In this document: one piece after another, positions 1 through 44,060 of the stretch | Layout: each line of letters begins with the position of its first letter | How positions within the stretch are numbered: the first letter of the stretch is position 1 | Source: Certhia americana | Taxonomy: Eukaryota > Chordata > Aves > Passeriformes > Certhiidae | DNA length: 64,000 nucleotides | Direction: 5' to 3' | Assembly: GCA_018697195.1 (NCBI GenBank) | Contig: CM031864.1 | Span: 17,380,227 to 17,444,226, forward strand | The notes under the pieces: model-generated | The model's database searches: none | What the model saw: only the letters and a program-made list of their open reading frames with translations | What the model was told of the DNA's origin: nothing | Made by a program: the position numbers and the translations under genes

Positions 1-2379
1 ACTGGAACGAGAAGGCAGAAAGCTAACCCCAAGCATGGCTGACAGTGAGAATAAACGAGACGGCTGTGCTGGTAGCACTACACTTGTTTAAAGCTGTGCA
101 GAGAGCAGCCGATGAGATCAGCTGGGATGTCCAAGGGCCATGGGGCTGCCTGGCTGCCCAGCGGCTCCTGGCCCTGCAGCTGCTCTGCAGGAGCCCCGGG
201 CAGGGCTAATGAGGAGCTCCGAGGCGTGAACCCCCGAGCCCTGCTTCTTCCATCGGCCACAGCACCTCGCTTCACTGCGTGTGCACATGAACCAGATGCT
301 GCTCTGACAGCAGCAGTGACGTGCCTGTGACAGCTGAATGCGAGTCACAGACAAACGGAAGAGCTGTGAATGTTTAAACTATTGTTTCAAGCCTTCTCAG
401 ACTCAAAAGGAAAGTGTAGTATCAGTTAAAAGTCAGAAGATGTTTTCACAGCTGTTAATTCCTCTGTGTGTTTTGTGTGTATGTTTGTGCATTGTTTGCT
501 TTACTCTTCTAATGAAAGTACACCTGCACTGAATACAGAGAATCATATTTAGGTGCCATCAGCCACAATGCAGCAGGCTTTGGACTGGAACAAAAAGAAC
601 AGTCATTCAGTTCTTGCCACCAGTTCTGATGGTCACCTTTTGGGATGGGAATTGTTAAACGTGAAAACTGAATTGGAATCTTCTCTTTCTCTCATCTCTG
701 TCATTAAGCAGCACTTGGATGCTAATGACTTGTATTCAGCATAACTCCAGTGGGCTGATACTGGTGACCCATGTGTTAAAGGGTTCCAACTCGTTACTAT
801 ACACTTGGAGTTTCATTCTTTACAGCCTAATTTTTTTGGAATGTTTTTTCCAAAGAGGTGATTAAAATAACCTACTTCCATCCATCACCATCACATCTTT
901 TTATAAATAGCAGAGTGGTCATTCATTTCACTATACATTAAATACAAATACCTCAAGAATAAATACATAAACATTTTCTATCAGGCTTGGTTAAGAGAGA
1001 TAGGTAAGAAGCTGGAACTTGAATTTCTTCTACACCATTTGTTTAGAAAAAAAGATTAGTGCTCTTGTAACAGTTAAGTACTTCATTGTTTACAGAGAAA
1101 CAGTTAAACAATACTGTACAAACGTCTGAGTCTTCTTCAGAGACTTTAATATTTCATGGAACTTCCCTTTCTAAATGAGAAATCTGTGCATTAATTGTTA
1201 TTAAAGCCAATTTCTAGAAACTTCAGGCATGATATAACTTCCCATACTCCAGATTGAACAGAAATATAGTGTAGTTCATAGGCAATGAAAAGTGACAAAA
1301 AAAGCCTGTAAAAAAAGCCTGTAAAAAGCCTGACAGAGTTTACCTAAGTGAGGCTACAAATCTTGCAAGGCACAAAACAGTAAACTCTACAGTAGTGAAA
1401 AAACACACATGTTAATAGTGAGGAGATCCAGGATACTGGATTAAAGGTAGGGAGATTAGTCTCAATGCACTGAATCAGAACATCAGATTATCAATTTTTA
1501 AAATTGGTACTATGAATAAGCTGTGGTTCAGTGGGTGAGGTCAGGTTGTTTGCAAAATGAAATTTAAATGTGCTTTAAATGGCCCTTAAAAAAGGCCATT
1601 AACCATTTAAAAATTTTTTAAAGAATTTTTTAAATCATCCATCAAAATGAAATAATTATCTTAAGTCATCTTTTACTAACATTTCTTGACTTCACACATA
1701 AGTAGAGAGGAAGAATGTCTTCAAAGTCTCAATTTCTTCATCTTTTTTAAACTAAGACATATCACCTTCTTTGTCTTGCTCTTTTTACAGAGCATAGTCT
1801 CTTAACTACCTCCTAAGTTTAAAACTAGTACTTACGTATGTAATAGAAGTTTATTGAGAAAATCTTTTTTAAACATTACTGGTTTAAAATAATCCTATTT
1901 TTCCATTAATGTAATAAAGTTTTGTATCTGATCAGATGGAATCTGCTTTAAATTGTCACAGCTAGTCTGTCACTGTATGTGGCTAAAAGTAGACAATTCA
2001 AGCTTAGATCAGTTTTGTAGCATGTTTGAAATGTGCTGGAATAAATTCTTATGGGTTAATGCTGAAAAGCCTTTTATTCTAGCTACTTGCATCTTTCATA
2101 ATGTCTCTAGCATGAGGTAATATTTATGAAATATTCAATTTGAAATAATTCTATTAAGAAAAAATAAGAAAATTTTTACCAAAAGTTTAAGTAAGTAATT
2201 TTTGTAGAATTTGGAGTCACAGAGGGTTTTGGTATTGTAAAAGACATTATGGAGCCTAGAAAGTTTACAATGAGATTCACTGCATGGATTTCAAAAGCTT
2301 TGAAAGTGGTGAATGAAATATGTCTTGGTGATTTTTTCTTAAAATAAGACCTCTAACTAAGTGTGTTTTGTTTTTAAAG
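1..2379 (+). other. EPHX4: EPHX4 last intron (3' part)
   Basis: No coding exon could be recognised here. The stretch is AT-rich apart from a GC-richer patch at about 120-300. Short open frames (for example 553-744) resemble no known family and lack convincing splice sites. It ends in the acceptor TTTTTAAAG at 2371-2379, directly before the terminal EPHX4 exon. The preceding EPHX4 exon, which should end near an Asn-Ile-Phe-Ser coding stretch, was not found and is probably upstream of the window. Confidence 0.7.
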
Positions 2380-2614
2380 CTGCCTACCTCTGCAGCACCA
2401 TGAAGTCATCATGCCAACTCTGCTGTTATGGGGAGAAAGAGATGCGTTTATGGAAGTTGAGATGGCAGAAATTACAAGGATTTATGTTAAAAATCATTTC
2501 AGATTAACTATTTTGTCAGAAGCCAGTCACTGGCTCCAGCAGGATCAACCTGACATAGTGAACAAATTGATATGGACCTTTCTTAAGGAAGAGACAAAAA
2601 GAAAAAGAGAATGA
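2380..2614 (+). CDS. EPHX4: Epoxide hydrolase 4, terminal coding exon (partial gene)
   Basis: This is the last coding exon of EPHX4, an alpha/beta-hydrolase-fold protein of the epoxide hydrolase family, thought to be membrane-anchored by an N-terminal segment that is outside this window. The exon encodes the C-terminal 77 residues. The acceptor AG is at 2378-2379, the first base completes a codon from the previous exon, and TGA is at 2612-2614. Visible family features are the strand motif PTLLLWGERDAF, whose Asp (GERD) is the expected acid of the catalytic triad, and SEASHWLQQDQP, whose His is the expected catalytic base. The nucleophilic Asp would be in an upstream exon. The C-terminus KEETKRKRE is basic, as in mammalian EPHX4. 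The next gene downstream is BTBD8, as in mammals. Identification rests on recalled similarity to vertebrate EPHX4; the physiological substrate is not known to me. Confidence 0.93.
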
Positions 2615-3310
2615 CTGTTTGTATATGTTTTAAGGGGTCTAAATAAAAGCTCTTTGGATTTAAAACCTAATTGTTATCAGGGCCATTTTTCCAGCCTGCC
2701 TTCTATTTTGAGCTCTGTTAGAGAAAAGTGTTTTCATTGTACTGTACATTTGGACACTAATCGTACAGCTAAAAGAAGTGAATATGAGAATATATGATAC
2801 CAACATTGGTTTTACCTGTATACTTGTATTTTGCACATAAAAACACCTGCCTTAAAATACATACGTATTTGTACAGAAAGAAAATCATGGAAAGTTGCTT
2901 GGTTTTGTTTTTTCCCTTGCTTTACAATTTTAATGTGTGGTGCCTTTTACAAATTTATAATGAAACGATAGAGTGGTGCCATACTGAAGAAAGTCACAAG
3001 TTTTCATTCTAGATTGCCTGACTTTTTTTAATGTATTTTACCATTAAACAGTAATTAACTCTTTTTATCTATATTTTAGCATACTGAACGATTGAGAATT
3101 TTCTGAGTACATTTCTAGTCTTCAAGTGAATAATGATCCGTATCTTGTTGTATTGTTGAATGCAGCTGCTTTGCTAAATGTATTTTTCTTTCTTGACTAA
3201 AAAATGGGAAACCTGTACACTCCACATGTCTGAACAAGAACAATGGAAAATTAAGATATCATGTGTATCAAATCCACCTCTGTCTAATAAAATGCAACTT
3301 ACACCACTGC
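2615..3310 (+). other. EPHX4: EPHX4 3' UTR
   Basis: AT-rich non-coding sequence follows the EPHX4 stop. There are two AATAAA signals, at 2642-2647 (only 28 bases after the stop) and 3286-3291. The second is the more likely main cleavage signal, giving a 3' UTR of about 0.7 kb; the end at ~3310 is inferred. The last ~160 bases belong to the block repeated at 7686 onward. Confidence 0.6.
3286..3291 (+). terminator. EPHX4: Probable EPHX4 poly(A) signal
   Basis: AATAAA hexamer about 670 bases after the EPHX4 stop. In the noisy second copy (near 7840) the matching position is broken by small sequence differences. Confidence 0.55.
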
Positions 3311-4394
3311 CTTTACTTTATCTGACTTCCTATGGAGGGATTTACTGAAGCTAAGAACTGGGTCTGAATAGCTGGAGTGTCTGCTCAGATATTCAGCCTG
3401 GACACTCATGCTATGACTGTTGTCATTTCTTGAAAATAGTGCCTCATTGTTGGCATTATCCTTCCCGTGTCAGCAACTACTGTTCACGTCTCCGAGAACT
3501 GCTGCCAACTTCCTGTGTTTATAGGAGGAAGGGACAGCGATTACGGACACAAAGGGTAGAATTAGCGTCCTTTTCATGGTAGGAGAGAAAAAAACTGTAT
3601 GCTAACTAGAAAGGGAAAAGAAGCAAAAATACAAGAGCACAGAATAGGTGTCAGTCACCTGCTGATCAGGTTCCCGAAGCCTCTCTCTCCACCTGCATAG
3701 CAAGCGCAATGCCCAGGAAATCAAAGGTGAACAAGAGCTCACGGGGGGAGGCATCAGGGCCAGCTGAGCCTGAACCAACTGTCTAGACCAGAGTAGAACA
3801 GAGCTGAGATCCTGGGGAGTCCCGACACATCCCCACACTGCCATGTGTGTCGTCTCTTTTGAGCCACAGTGTCCCACTGGGGTGCTTGGGGCAGTCCCTG
3901 CTCAGTGCAACCCTCGCAAGGAGGGACCAAGCGGTGCTGCCTGCCCGGCGTTCGTCTGTGTCTGTCTCGTCCCCTTCTGCATATCCCAGAAGAGTCTCCT
4001 CAGGATCATGACAATGGTGTTGAACTTGCTTCCTTCCAAACAGCACAGGTACCTGCCTTTCAAGCATTTTTCCCTGAATACCTTCCGCATTTATCAACTT
4101 AAATAGTTACGTGCTTCTCTTACTTACACTATGAAGCTAGAAAGGCTCTCCCTTGTCTCAGGAGGTGGCACAGAGAGACTTCTATCAGCTGTGCAGCAGC
4201 CTTGCGTTGGCAAGACGGCCAGTGCTGGGGAGTACGGATTTTCCAGCAGAGCCCCAGCTGGTTGGAAGCTGCAGCCCGCACCGCTTCCCGCCCTGCGGCA
4301 GGTGCACACGGCAGGGGCGGGCCCCCGCCGGGACCACCGGGCCCCGCACACGAGGCGCTGCGCTCGGGAGGCGCGGCAGAGAAAGAAACGGACA

Positions 4395-4690
4395 CGGTGT
4401 GCGGGAAACGGTCACCCCGGTGTGCGGGAACGGACCCGGCGGCGGGAACGCCCCCGGTGTGCGGAACGGCCCCCGTGTGCGGTAAATGCCCCGGCGGGGG
4501 ACGGACCCCGGCGGCGGGAAAAAAACGGGGCCCCCCCCCCGGCGGCGGGGGACGGCCCCCGGCGGCAGGAACTGCCCCCAGGCGGCCTGGGAACGGCCCC
4601 GGTGTGCGGGACTGCCCCGGTGTGCGGAAAATGCCCCGGTGTGCGGGAAACGCCCACGGCGGCGGGGTTTTGGCCCGCACGGCGTGAGGC
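4395..4690 (+). repeat. GC-rich minisatellite, copy A
   Basis: Imperfect tandem units of about 17-20 bases alternate between a type built on CCCCGGTGTGCGGGAA and a type built on CCCCGGCGGCGGGAACGG. The array lies a few hundred bases upstream of the damaged BTBD8 exon 1 copy. The same array is at 8945-9185 in copy B with a different unit order. Such strongly GC-rich arrays are hard to sequence, which may explain why the assembly broke here. Confidence 0.8.
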
Positions 4691-5019
4691 GGGAGGGGCG
4701 GCCGGCAGGGGGCGCACTCCCGCGGCATCCCAGCGAGGCCCCGCCCCATCGGAGGCCACACCCTCCACGGGTTCCCTGTCAGGGGCAGGGGCCAGGCCAA
4801 GGCCGCGGCTCACATCATTGCGGAGGCCCGTGTGGCCCAGCCACACGACCGGCGCGGGTCGAGCGGCGCCCCGAGCGGGGCCGGTTGCTGCCCGTGCCGA
4901 GCCCGGGTTGCCGGTGCTCTCCGTCAGCGCGGCGGCACCGCCGCCAGGCCACCGACTGCCCAGTCCCGCCACGGGGCCTGTCGCCGTGCGGGGACGCGGG
5001 GGGAATGGCGGGCCGGCGC

Positions 5020-5386
5020 ATGGGTGGGAGCGCGCGGCGGCGGCGGGGCCGAAGGGCCGGCCCGGCGGCGGCGGAGCGAGACAGCGGCTTCTGAGGAGGG
5101 CGTTGGACGAGCAGCTCGGCAGGACCGGGACAGGTGGGAGCGGGGCGTGTGGCCGAGCCTGGGGCGGCGCCGGCGGGGCGAGACACGCGGTGGTAACGGT
5201 GCCGTTCCCGCAGGATACTGGAGGAGGGCACCACTCCGACCGTGAATACAAGCAGGCGACGGGGAGGTGCGGCGCACCGGGCGGGTGCTGGTGGCGCGGG
5301 CGCCCGCTGGTCTGCGAACGTCTGGAGGGGAGGCAGCTGCAGCGGACGGCATGGAACCCACGGAGTTACGGGAATTACGGCGGGAG
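5020..5386 (+). pseudogene. BTBD8: Damaged duplicate of BTBD8 exons 1-2
   Basis: The sequence aligns with the intact BTBD8 exons at 9528-9885 but cannot encode the protein. The exon 1 counterpart starts with ATG at 5020, keeps a donor after 5133, and is frame-shifted so that it reads into TGA at 5092-5094. The exon 2 counterpart (about 5214-5386) has an acceptor CAG but several small indels, and the GT donor seen at 9886-9887 reads GGAG instead. The damage fits sequencing error in a falsely duplicated segment; a true decayed tandem copy is the alternative. Confidence 0.85.
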
Positions 5387-6233
5387 TGCGGGACCGCGCG
5401 GACACTGATGGGATGCCCCCCCCCACCCCCCCCCGGTGCAACATCTGTTTGTGTCCTGCCTCTTCGGGTTTTCCAGGCCAGCACTGTTTTAAAGATTTTT
5501 ATCTAGGCAGAACCTACTCCAGCTTCATGCAGAGTTTGCAGAGGACTTTCTGTAATTCTTTCTTTTCGGTAACTGGTTTTTTCTCGGTATTTGTCCTGGA
5601 TAGCACTGGCTATACTCTTCACCTAGCGTGATTTTTTTGCACATAAAGCTCGTAATAGAAAAAAAAAAAAAAAAGTAAAAACTCTTAAGGTGTCTGGGCC
5701 GACTAAAACATTTTAGCAAGATTCCCAGATGAAAAAGCAAATAAAACCCCATTTCAGCTCATCATACTTTAAAAAGTTCATGGGTATTGGAATATAGGAG
5801 TACGCAAGGGGCAAGTGGATGAAATGCACTAAGTCGAAACTCATCTCCAAGTCTCGTGAACCCAAGGGCTAGCAAACACAGCATAGCTTTGATGCAGACT
5901 GGGATCCAAGAGGGGATGTGGGGCCGGCTACTCCCCAGGGATAGGCAAGGACCCGCTGTTTTTGCACTGCCAGAGGTTTTCCCATGGCACATATGCAACA
6001 TCTCACATCGCTCCAAACATTAGGTGGTTTACATGGGGGTGTGGCTGGGGCTGCCACCAGAAACTTGTAATTCGTCTTGTAAGTTCTCTCATCCTTTTTT
6101 CAAAGACGCTTTCTCTAACAAGCTGTGGTGGTGCCACCTACTTGCCTAAAAAGAGTTGGTGTTAGAGCTGATCTGCCTAAGGAAGGCACAGGGGCAAAGT
6201 GGCAGAAAAGGAATAGAAATCGTCTGGGATCTC

Positions 6234-6333
6234 NNNNNNNNNNNNNNNNNNNNNNNNNNNNNNNNNNNNNNNNNNNNNNNNNNNNNNNNNNNNNNNNNNN
6301 NNNNNNNNNNNNNNNNNNNNNNNNNNNNNNNNN
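6234..6333. other. Assembly gap, exactly 100 N
   Basis: A run of exactly 100 N, the usual placeholder for a gap of unknown size. Copy A ends at its left edge; the inverted BTBD8 fragment begins at its right edge. The two sides do not belong together at the locus. Confidence 0.97.
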
Positions 6334-7617
6334 TTACTCCTGGGGGCACTCCAAACTACCAGCCAAACCAATTTTATCTTTACAGCTACTGTTGCCCAAT
6401 AGCTACTCAAATGTTTTGCAGAAAAACCTCCTACAAACATCTCATGGATTTCATAGTGTTCATCACGCGCGAAGACCTATTCTTCCCAAACACATACACC
6501 ATAAAAGGCACGACTACCTATGAACCAACATATTGCTTTGTAACATACCTTCTTGTTTGGACATATAGCCTCAAGTTCGATCCATTTTTTTTTTTTTGTG
6601 GGTGATCCATGTTGGATACCTTGCACAAGTGCGCGGTTTGTTTTCACTCCTGGGAGGTAGAAAGTCAATTCAAATGTGTAGCATTACCGAAAATGCATTG
6701 ACAATATAGTCTTAAAAAAAAATCTAATATGAATATCAGTTATTGATAAGACCAATACTAGCTGCAATTATGTAAATGTTTAACCGCCACTTATTAGGAT
6801 AATAGCTATTAATTGACCGATAAAGTCTTTATATATCCGTCGTTTCCCGGGGGAAGACAATGAATAACATCTTAACAATTTACATGTAGATGTTTAAAGG
6901 CTTGCCGCCTGGCATGGTTTGTTCATTGGGGTAGTCAACACCTGAACCAGATCCAAGACGGAACTTTAAAGAAAGATAAGAGATTCCACTCTTGTTTTAA
7001 CCAAAATTACCAAGGATCTGCTAGTATATCGTCCCTTATGGGAGTTGTACTCCGTCTGTTCAAGTCCACATCTGAATCTGGTTTTTGGATTTGCTGTACG
7101 GTTGCTGTAAGTTGTGGTGAGACAGTCACAAGGATAGGAGATTCCTTCCCTGTGGTTTTTTCAATGGCGTTTGTTGTTGTTCTGGACAGGTGCTGAGGTT
7201 ACTGTCCTGCAGGTTTAGTTCTGGACACCTTGAATTTTTCCTTCGTGACTTCTTTTCCATTGTGCGCTTCCTGTGACATTATTTTGGGCTCCCTTGGCGA
7301 ATATGTCCGTTTGGGGTTTCTATAGGCTGGTGCTTGGTAATGGCAAGCTTTGGGGGTCGAGTCCTTCACAATTTTCCATTATTTTCTAAATTTTTGTCTT
7401 TATAGACAGCGTGCTATACCTTGGTTGGCAAGCACTTTTTCCCCAGTTTGGGAATCCTTATAATCCTTGGAAACTAATTGTCTTTTAGCCATCTTTTCCA
7501 TTTACCTCCTCATGCTTTGAGTCCTTATTAACACGTTCTAGTGTTGTGGGAGTGCTGTCCAGATGCGCCCTAAGGTCCCTCAATGGGTCATTTTAAGTCC
7601 TGGGAGAAGAAGGGAAT
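6334..7617 (-). repeat. BTBD8: Noisy inverted copy of BTBD8 exons 14-15 and flanks
   Basis: The plus strand here reads as the reverse complement of about 36605-37765, inside BTBD8. Shared landmarks include GCCAAACCAATTTTATCTTT (6363-6382 here; reverse strand of ~37740 there), CCTATGAACCAACATATTGC, the poly-A/T tract of exon 15, GAGATTCCTTCCCTGTGG of exon 14, and TTTTTCCCCAG further on. Collinearity holds over nearly 1.3 kb, with frequent small indels and mismatches. It therefore contains scrambled reverse copies of exon 15 and most of exon 14, neither open. Its position between two copies of the EPHX4-BTBD8 interval, about 30 kb from the source, suggests a chimeric unpolished read; a real inverted insertion is less likely. 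Confidence 0.88.
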
Positions 7618-7683
7618 GGAAAGGGGGGGGGGAAGAAAGGAAGGGGGAGGGGGAGGGGGAAAAAAGGGGGAGGGGGGAGAGGG
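7618..7683. repeat. Purine-only G/A low-complexity run
   Basis: Sixty-six consecutive bases contain only G and A, mostly G homopolymers of 5-10. The run lies exactly between the end of the inverted BTBD8 fragment and the start of duplicate copy B. It has no counterpart at 36.6 kb or at 3.1 kb, so it marks the join of two unrelated pieces. Confidence 0.85.
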
Positions 7684-8944
7684 CTTGTTAGTATTGTTGA
7701 ATGCCGCTTCTTTGCTAGATTTAATTTTTCCTGTTATCCTTACTAAAAAGATGGGAAACCTGTTAACACTACACATTCTGACAAGAACAAATGGAAAAGT
7801 AAGAAGTCAGGGTGATCAAATCACCTCTGTCTATGTAACCATGAACTTAACCCCTTGCCTTTCTTATCAGACGTCCTATGGAGGCGAGTGTCTGGGAAGC
7901 TCGAACTGGAGTCTGAATATCTAGTAAATGTCTGCTCAAGATATTCAGCCTGGACACTCATAGCAATGCCTGTTTCATGTTCTGCTTGAATAGTGCCTCT
8001 TAGTTGGTCATTATCCGTCCCGTTCAGCAACTACTGTTCACGGTCGTCCGAGACTGCTGCCGAAACGGCGTTCCTGTTTTCTAGAGAGGAAGGGACAGCG
8101 ATAAATAACGGACACAAGGGTAGATTAGCGATCCTTTTTACATGTAGGAAAAGCAGAAACAACTGTATGCGTAACAGAAGATGGGAAGAGAGCAAAATAC
8201 AAAGATCAGGCAAATAGGTTCAGTCACCTGCGCTGCAGGTTCCCGAACAATCTCAGCTCTCGACCACCGTGCATAGCACGCGCGGATCCCCGGAAATCAA
8301 ACGGTGAAACAGAGCTCACGGGGGAGGCATCAGGGGCCAGCTGAGCCTGACCAACTGTTCTAGAGCCAAGTAAGAACAGAGCTGAGATCCTGGGGATTCC
8401 CGACAATCCCCGACAACTGCCATGTGTGTCATCTCTTGGCGCCACAGTGTCCCCACTGGGGTGCTTGGGGCAGTCCCTTCTCATGCAACACTCGAAGTAG
8501 GGACAAGCGTGCGGCCTGCTCCCGTTCGTCTGTGTCTGCTGTCTCGTCCCCTTCTGCATATCGCCAGAAGAGTCTCCTCAGGACATGACACTGGTGTTTG
8601 AACTTGCTTCCTTCCAAACAGCACAGGTACCTGCCTTTCAAAAGCATTTTTCCCTGAATCCCTTTCCGCATTATCAACTTAATATTACGTGCTTCTCTTA
8701 TTACACTATGGAAGCTAAAAGGCTTCTCCCTTTCTCAGAGGTGGCACAGAAGGACTTCTAATCAGCTTGTTCATCAGCCTGCGTTGGGCAAGACGGCCAG
8801 TGCTGGGGAGTCGGATTTTCAGCAGAGCCCCATCTGGTTTGAAAGCTGCAGAAGCCCGCACCGCTTCCCGCCCTGCGAAGTGCACACGGCCGGGGCGGGC
8901 CGCGGACACCGCCCCGCACACGAGGGCTCTGCGCGGGGGAGGCG

Positions 8945-9185
8945 CGCAGAAAACGCTACCCGGTGTTCGGGAAAGGCCCCTCGGTGTGCGGGAACCGTCC
9001 CCCTGGCGGCGGAACTGCCCCCGGTGTGCGGAAACTGCCCCCCGGCGGCGGAACGCCCCCCGGCGGTAACGGCCCCCCTGCTGCGTGAACTGCCCCCGGC
9101 GGCGGGAACGGCCCCGGTGTGTCGGGAACGGCCCCCGGTGTGCGGAACTGCCCCCGGTTTCGAACTGCCCCCGTCTGCGGGGCCC
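8945..9185 (+). repeat. GC-rich minisatellite upstream of BTBD8, copy B
   Basis: Tandem units of about 17-20 bases with two sub-types (GGTGTGCGGGAAC and GGCGGCGGAACTG cores) separated by C runs. Counterpart of 4395-4690. It ends about 340 bases before the BTBD8 start codon, within the CpG-rich promoter region. Exact unit number is unreliable because of local sequence noise. Confidence 0.75.
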
Positions 9186-9245
9186 GCACGCGGTGAGGCG
9201 GAGGGGCGGCCGGGCAGGGGGCCACTCCCGGCGGAATCCAGCCGA

Positions 9246-9255
9246 GCCCCGCCCC
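9246..9255 (+). promoter_or_regulatory. BTBD8: GC box (Sp1-type) in BTBD8 promoter
   Basis: GCCCCGCCCC, a perfect Sp/KLF-type GC box on the reverse strand, about 270 bases before the start codon inside a CpG-rich stretch (about 8850-9900). Further C-rich boxes lie near 9340-9356. No TATA box is evident. Function is inferred from motif and position only. Confidence 0.45.
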
Positions 9256-9320
9256 ATCGGAGGCCACACCCTCCCCGTTCCCGATGTCAGGGGCGGGAGC
9301 CAGCCCAGGCCGCCGCTCTC

Positions 9321-9325
9321 ATTGG
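9321..9325 (-). promoter_or_regulatory. BTBD8: Inverted CCAAT box in BTBD8 promoter
   Basis: ATTGG followed by CGG (CCAAT on the minus strand), about 200 bases upstream of the start codon, a typical place for an NF-Y site in a CpG-island promoter. In copy A the matching bases read ATTGC. Inference from motif only. Confidence 0.4.
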
Positions 9326-9527
9326 CGGAGGCCCGTGTTTGCCCCGCCCCCCCCGAACGGCGCGGTCGCTCGGCGCTATCCCTCTGCGGTGCCGGTTGCT
9401 GCCCGTGCCCCGAGGCGGGTGCCGGTGCTCTCCTTCAGCGCGGCGGCCCCGCCCGCCAATGCACCGACCTGCCATTCCCCCCCGGGGTCTTCGCCGTGCG
9501 GGCGCGGGGCGGAGTGGCGGCCGGCGC

Positions 9528-43419
<33,892 letters not shown>

Positions 43420-44060
43420 GGTGTCAGCTGTTAGCAACTGAACTCCAACCCATTCCCAAAATCTATTTTTGATGAGTTGTTTCCATACCATAATGAAATA
43501 CTGCATCAGTCAAGAACAAGCAATTCTTGATACTGAGGCAATCTTTCTGATAAAATGAGGTAAATATGTTAACTTATCATCTAGATTTAATCACAAGTAC
43601 AATAATTTTTCAAGACTTAAATGTATGTCTTTTCTAAAAATGAACTTTGAGCATGTATTTTCTAGAATTGTTAGAAAAACTAGATGACTTGAAAGAAAAG
43701 TCTGGGTTTCCACCCTCCCTTTTATCTTCTTTTTTGACATTTAATGTTCTTATTGATCAAAAATTTAAAGATGAATGCACTATTAGTAGAGGTATTCCTC
43801 TCCTTTCCCCCTCCCATATGGTGACTTCATTTTACAACAATAAAGATTCAGAATGGTTGTGTCAAAAGGTGATGTGTGCCAACACTACTTTAAATGACAG
43901 AAAAACATACTTATATTCAAAGAAAATGTTTCAATCTGAATCTGCCTTGGGCCTTATGAATACAAGCAGCTTGTTTCATCTGTTTCTTCCAGATTTGATT
44001 TTTGTATTTTGGTTTGTTTTGTTTAGAAGATTCCAATAAATTTTTTTAATTGCTTTTTCT
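43420..44060 (+). other. BTBD8: BTBD8 3' UTR
   Basis: AT-rich non-coding sequence after the stop, with AATAAA at 43839-43844 and 44035-44040. The end is inferred from the second signal plus the usual 10-30 base spacing. Confidence 0.6.
44035..44040 (+). terminator. BTBD8: Probable BTBD8 poly(A) signal
   Basis: AATAAA followed by a T-rich downstream stretch, about 620 bases after the stop. An earlier hexamer at 43839 could give a shorter transcript. Confidence 0.6.

Larger units (their letters stand above)
3146..6233 (+). repeat. Direct duplicate, copy A (EPHX4 3' end to BTBD8 intron 2)
   Basis: This ~3.09 kb stretch reappears in the same orientation at 7686-10760. Both copies start around TATTGTTGAATGC and run collinearly through the EPHX4 3' UTR end, intergenic DNA, a GC-rich minisatellite, BTBD8 exons 1 and 2, and the first part of intron 2. 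They end at GGGATCTC, where copy A stops abruptly at the N gap. The copies differ by many one- to four-base insertions and deletions and by mismatches, spread without respect to codons. In copy A exons 1 and 2 are frame-shifted and the exon 2 donor is lost. The pattern fits low-accuracy long-read sequence at a contig end rather than an ancient duplication. The leftmost ~1 kb of copy A looks clean. Confidence 0.9.

Noticed and set aside
553..744. Short open frame in the EPHX4 intron
   Set aside because: Does not match the EPHX4 protein or any family I recognise, and has no convincing splice sites.
4395..4690. Regularly spaced short repeats resembling a CRISPR array
   Set aside because: Units are adjacent imperfect tandem repeats without unique spacers, in a vertebrate promoter, with no cas genes.
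5020..5386. A second BTBD8-like gene (tandem paralogue)
   Set aside because: Frame-shifted, stop at 5092-5094, exon 2 donor lost, no further exons before the gap, and flanks identical in order to copy B; best explained as duplicated low-quality sequence.
4131..5408. 425-residue plus-strand open frame in the GC-rich region of copy A, and long overlapping minus-strand frames
   Set aside because: Open only because GC-rich minisatellite DNA has few stops. It runs through the damaged BTBD8 promoter and exons in the wrong frame and is not preserved in copy B.
6125..6605. Open frames running across the 100-N gap
   Set aside because: Translation through N is meaningless; the right side is the reverse copy of BTBD8 intron 15 and exon 15.
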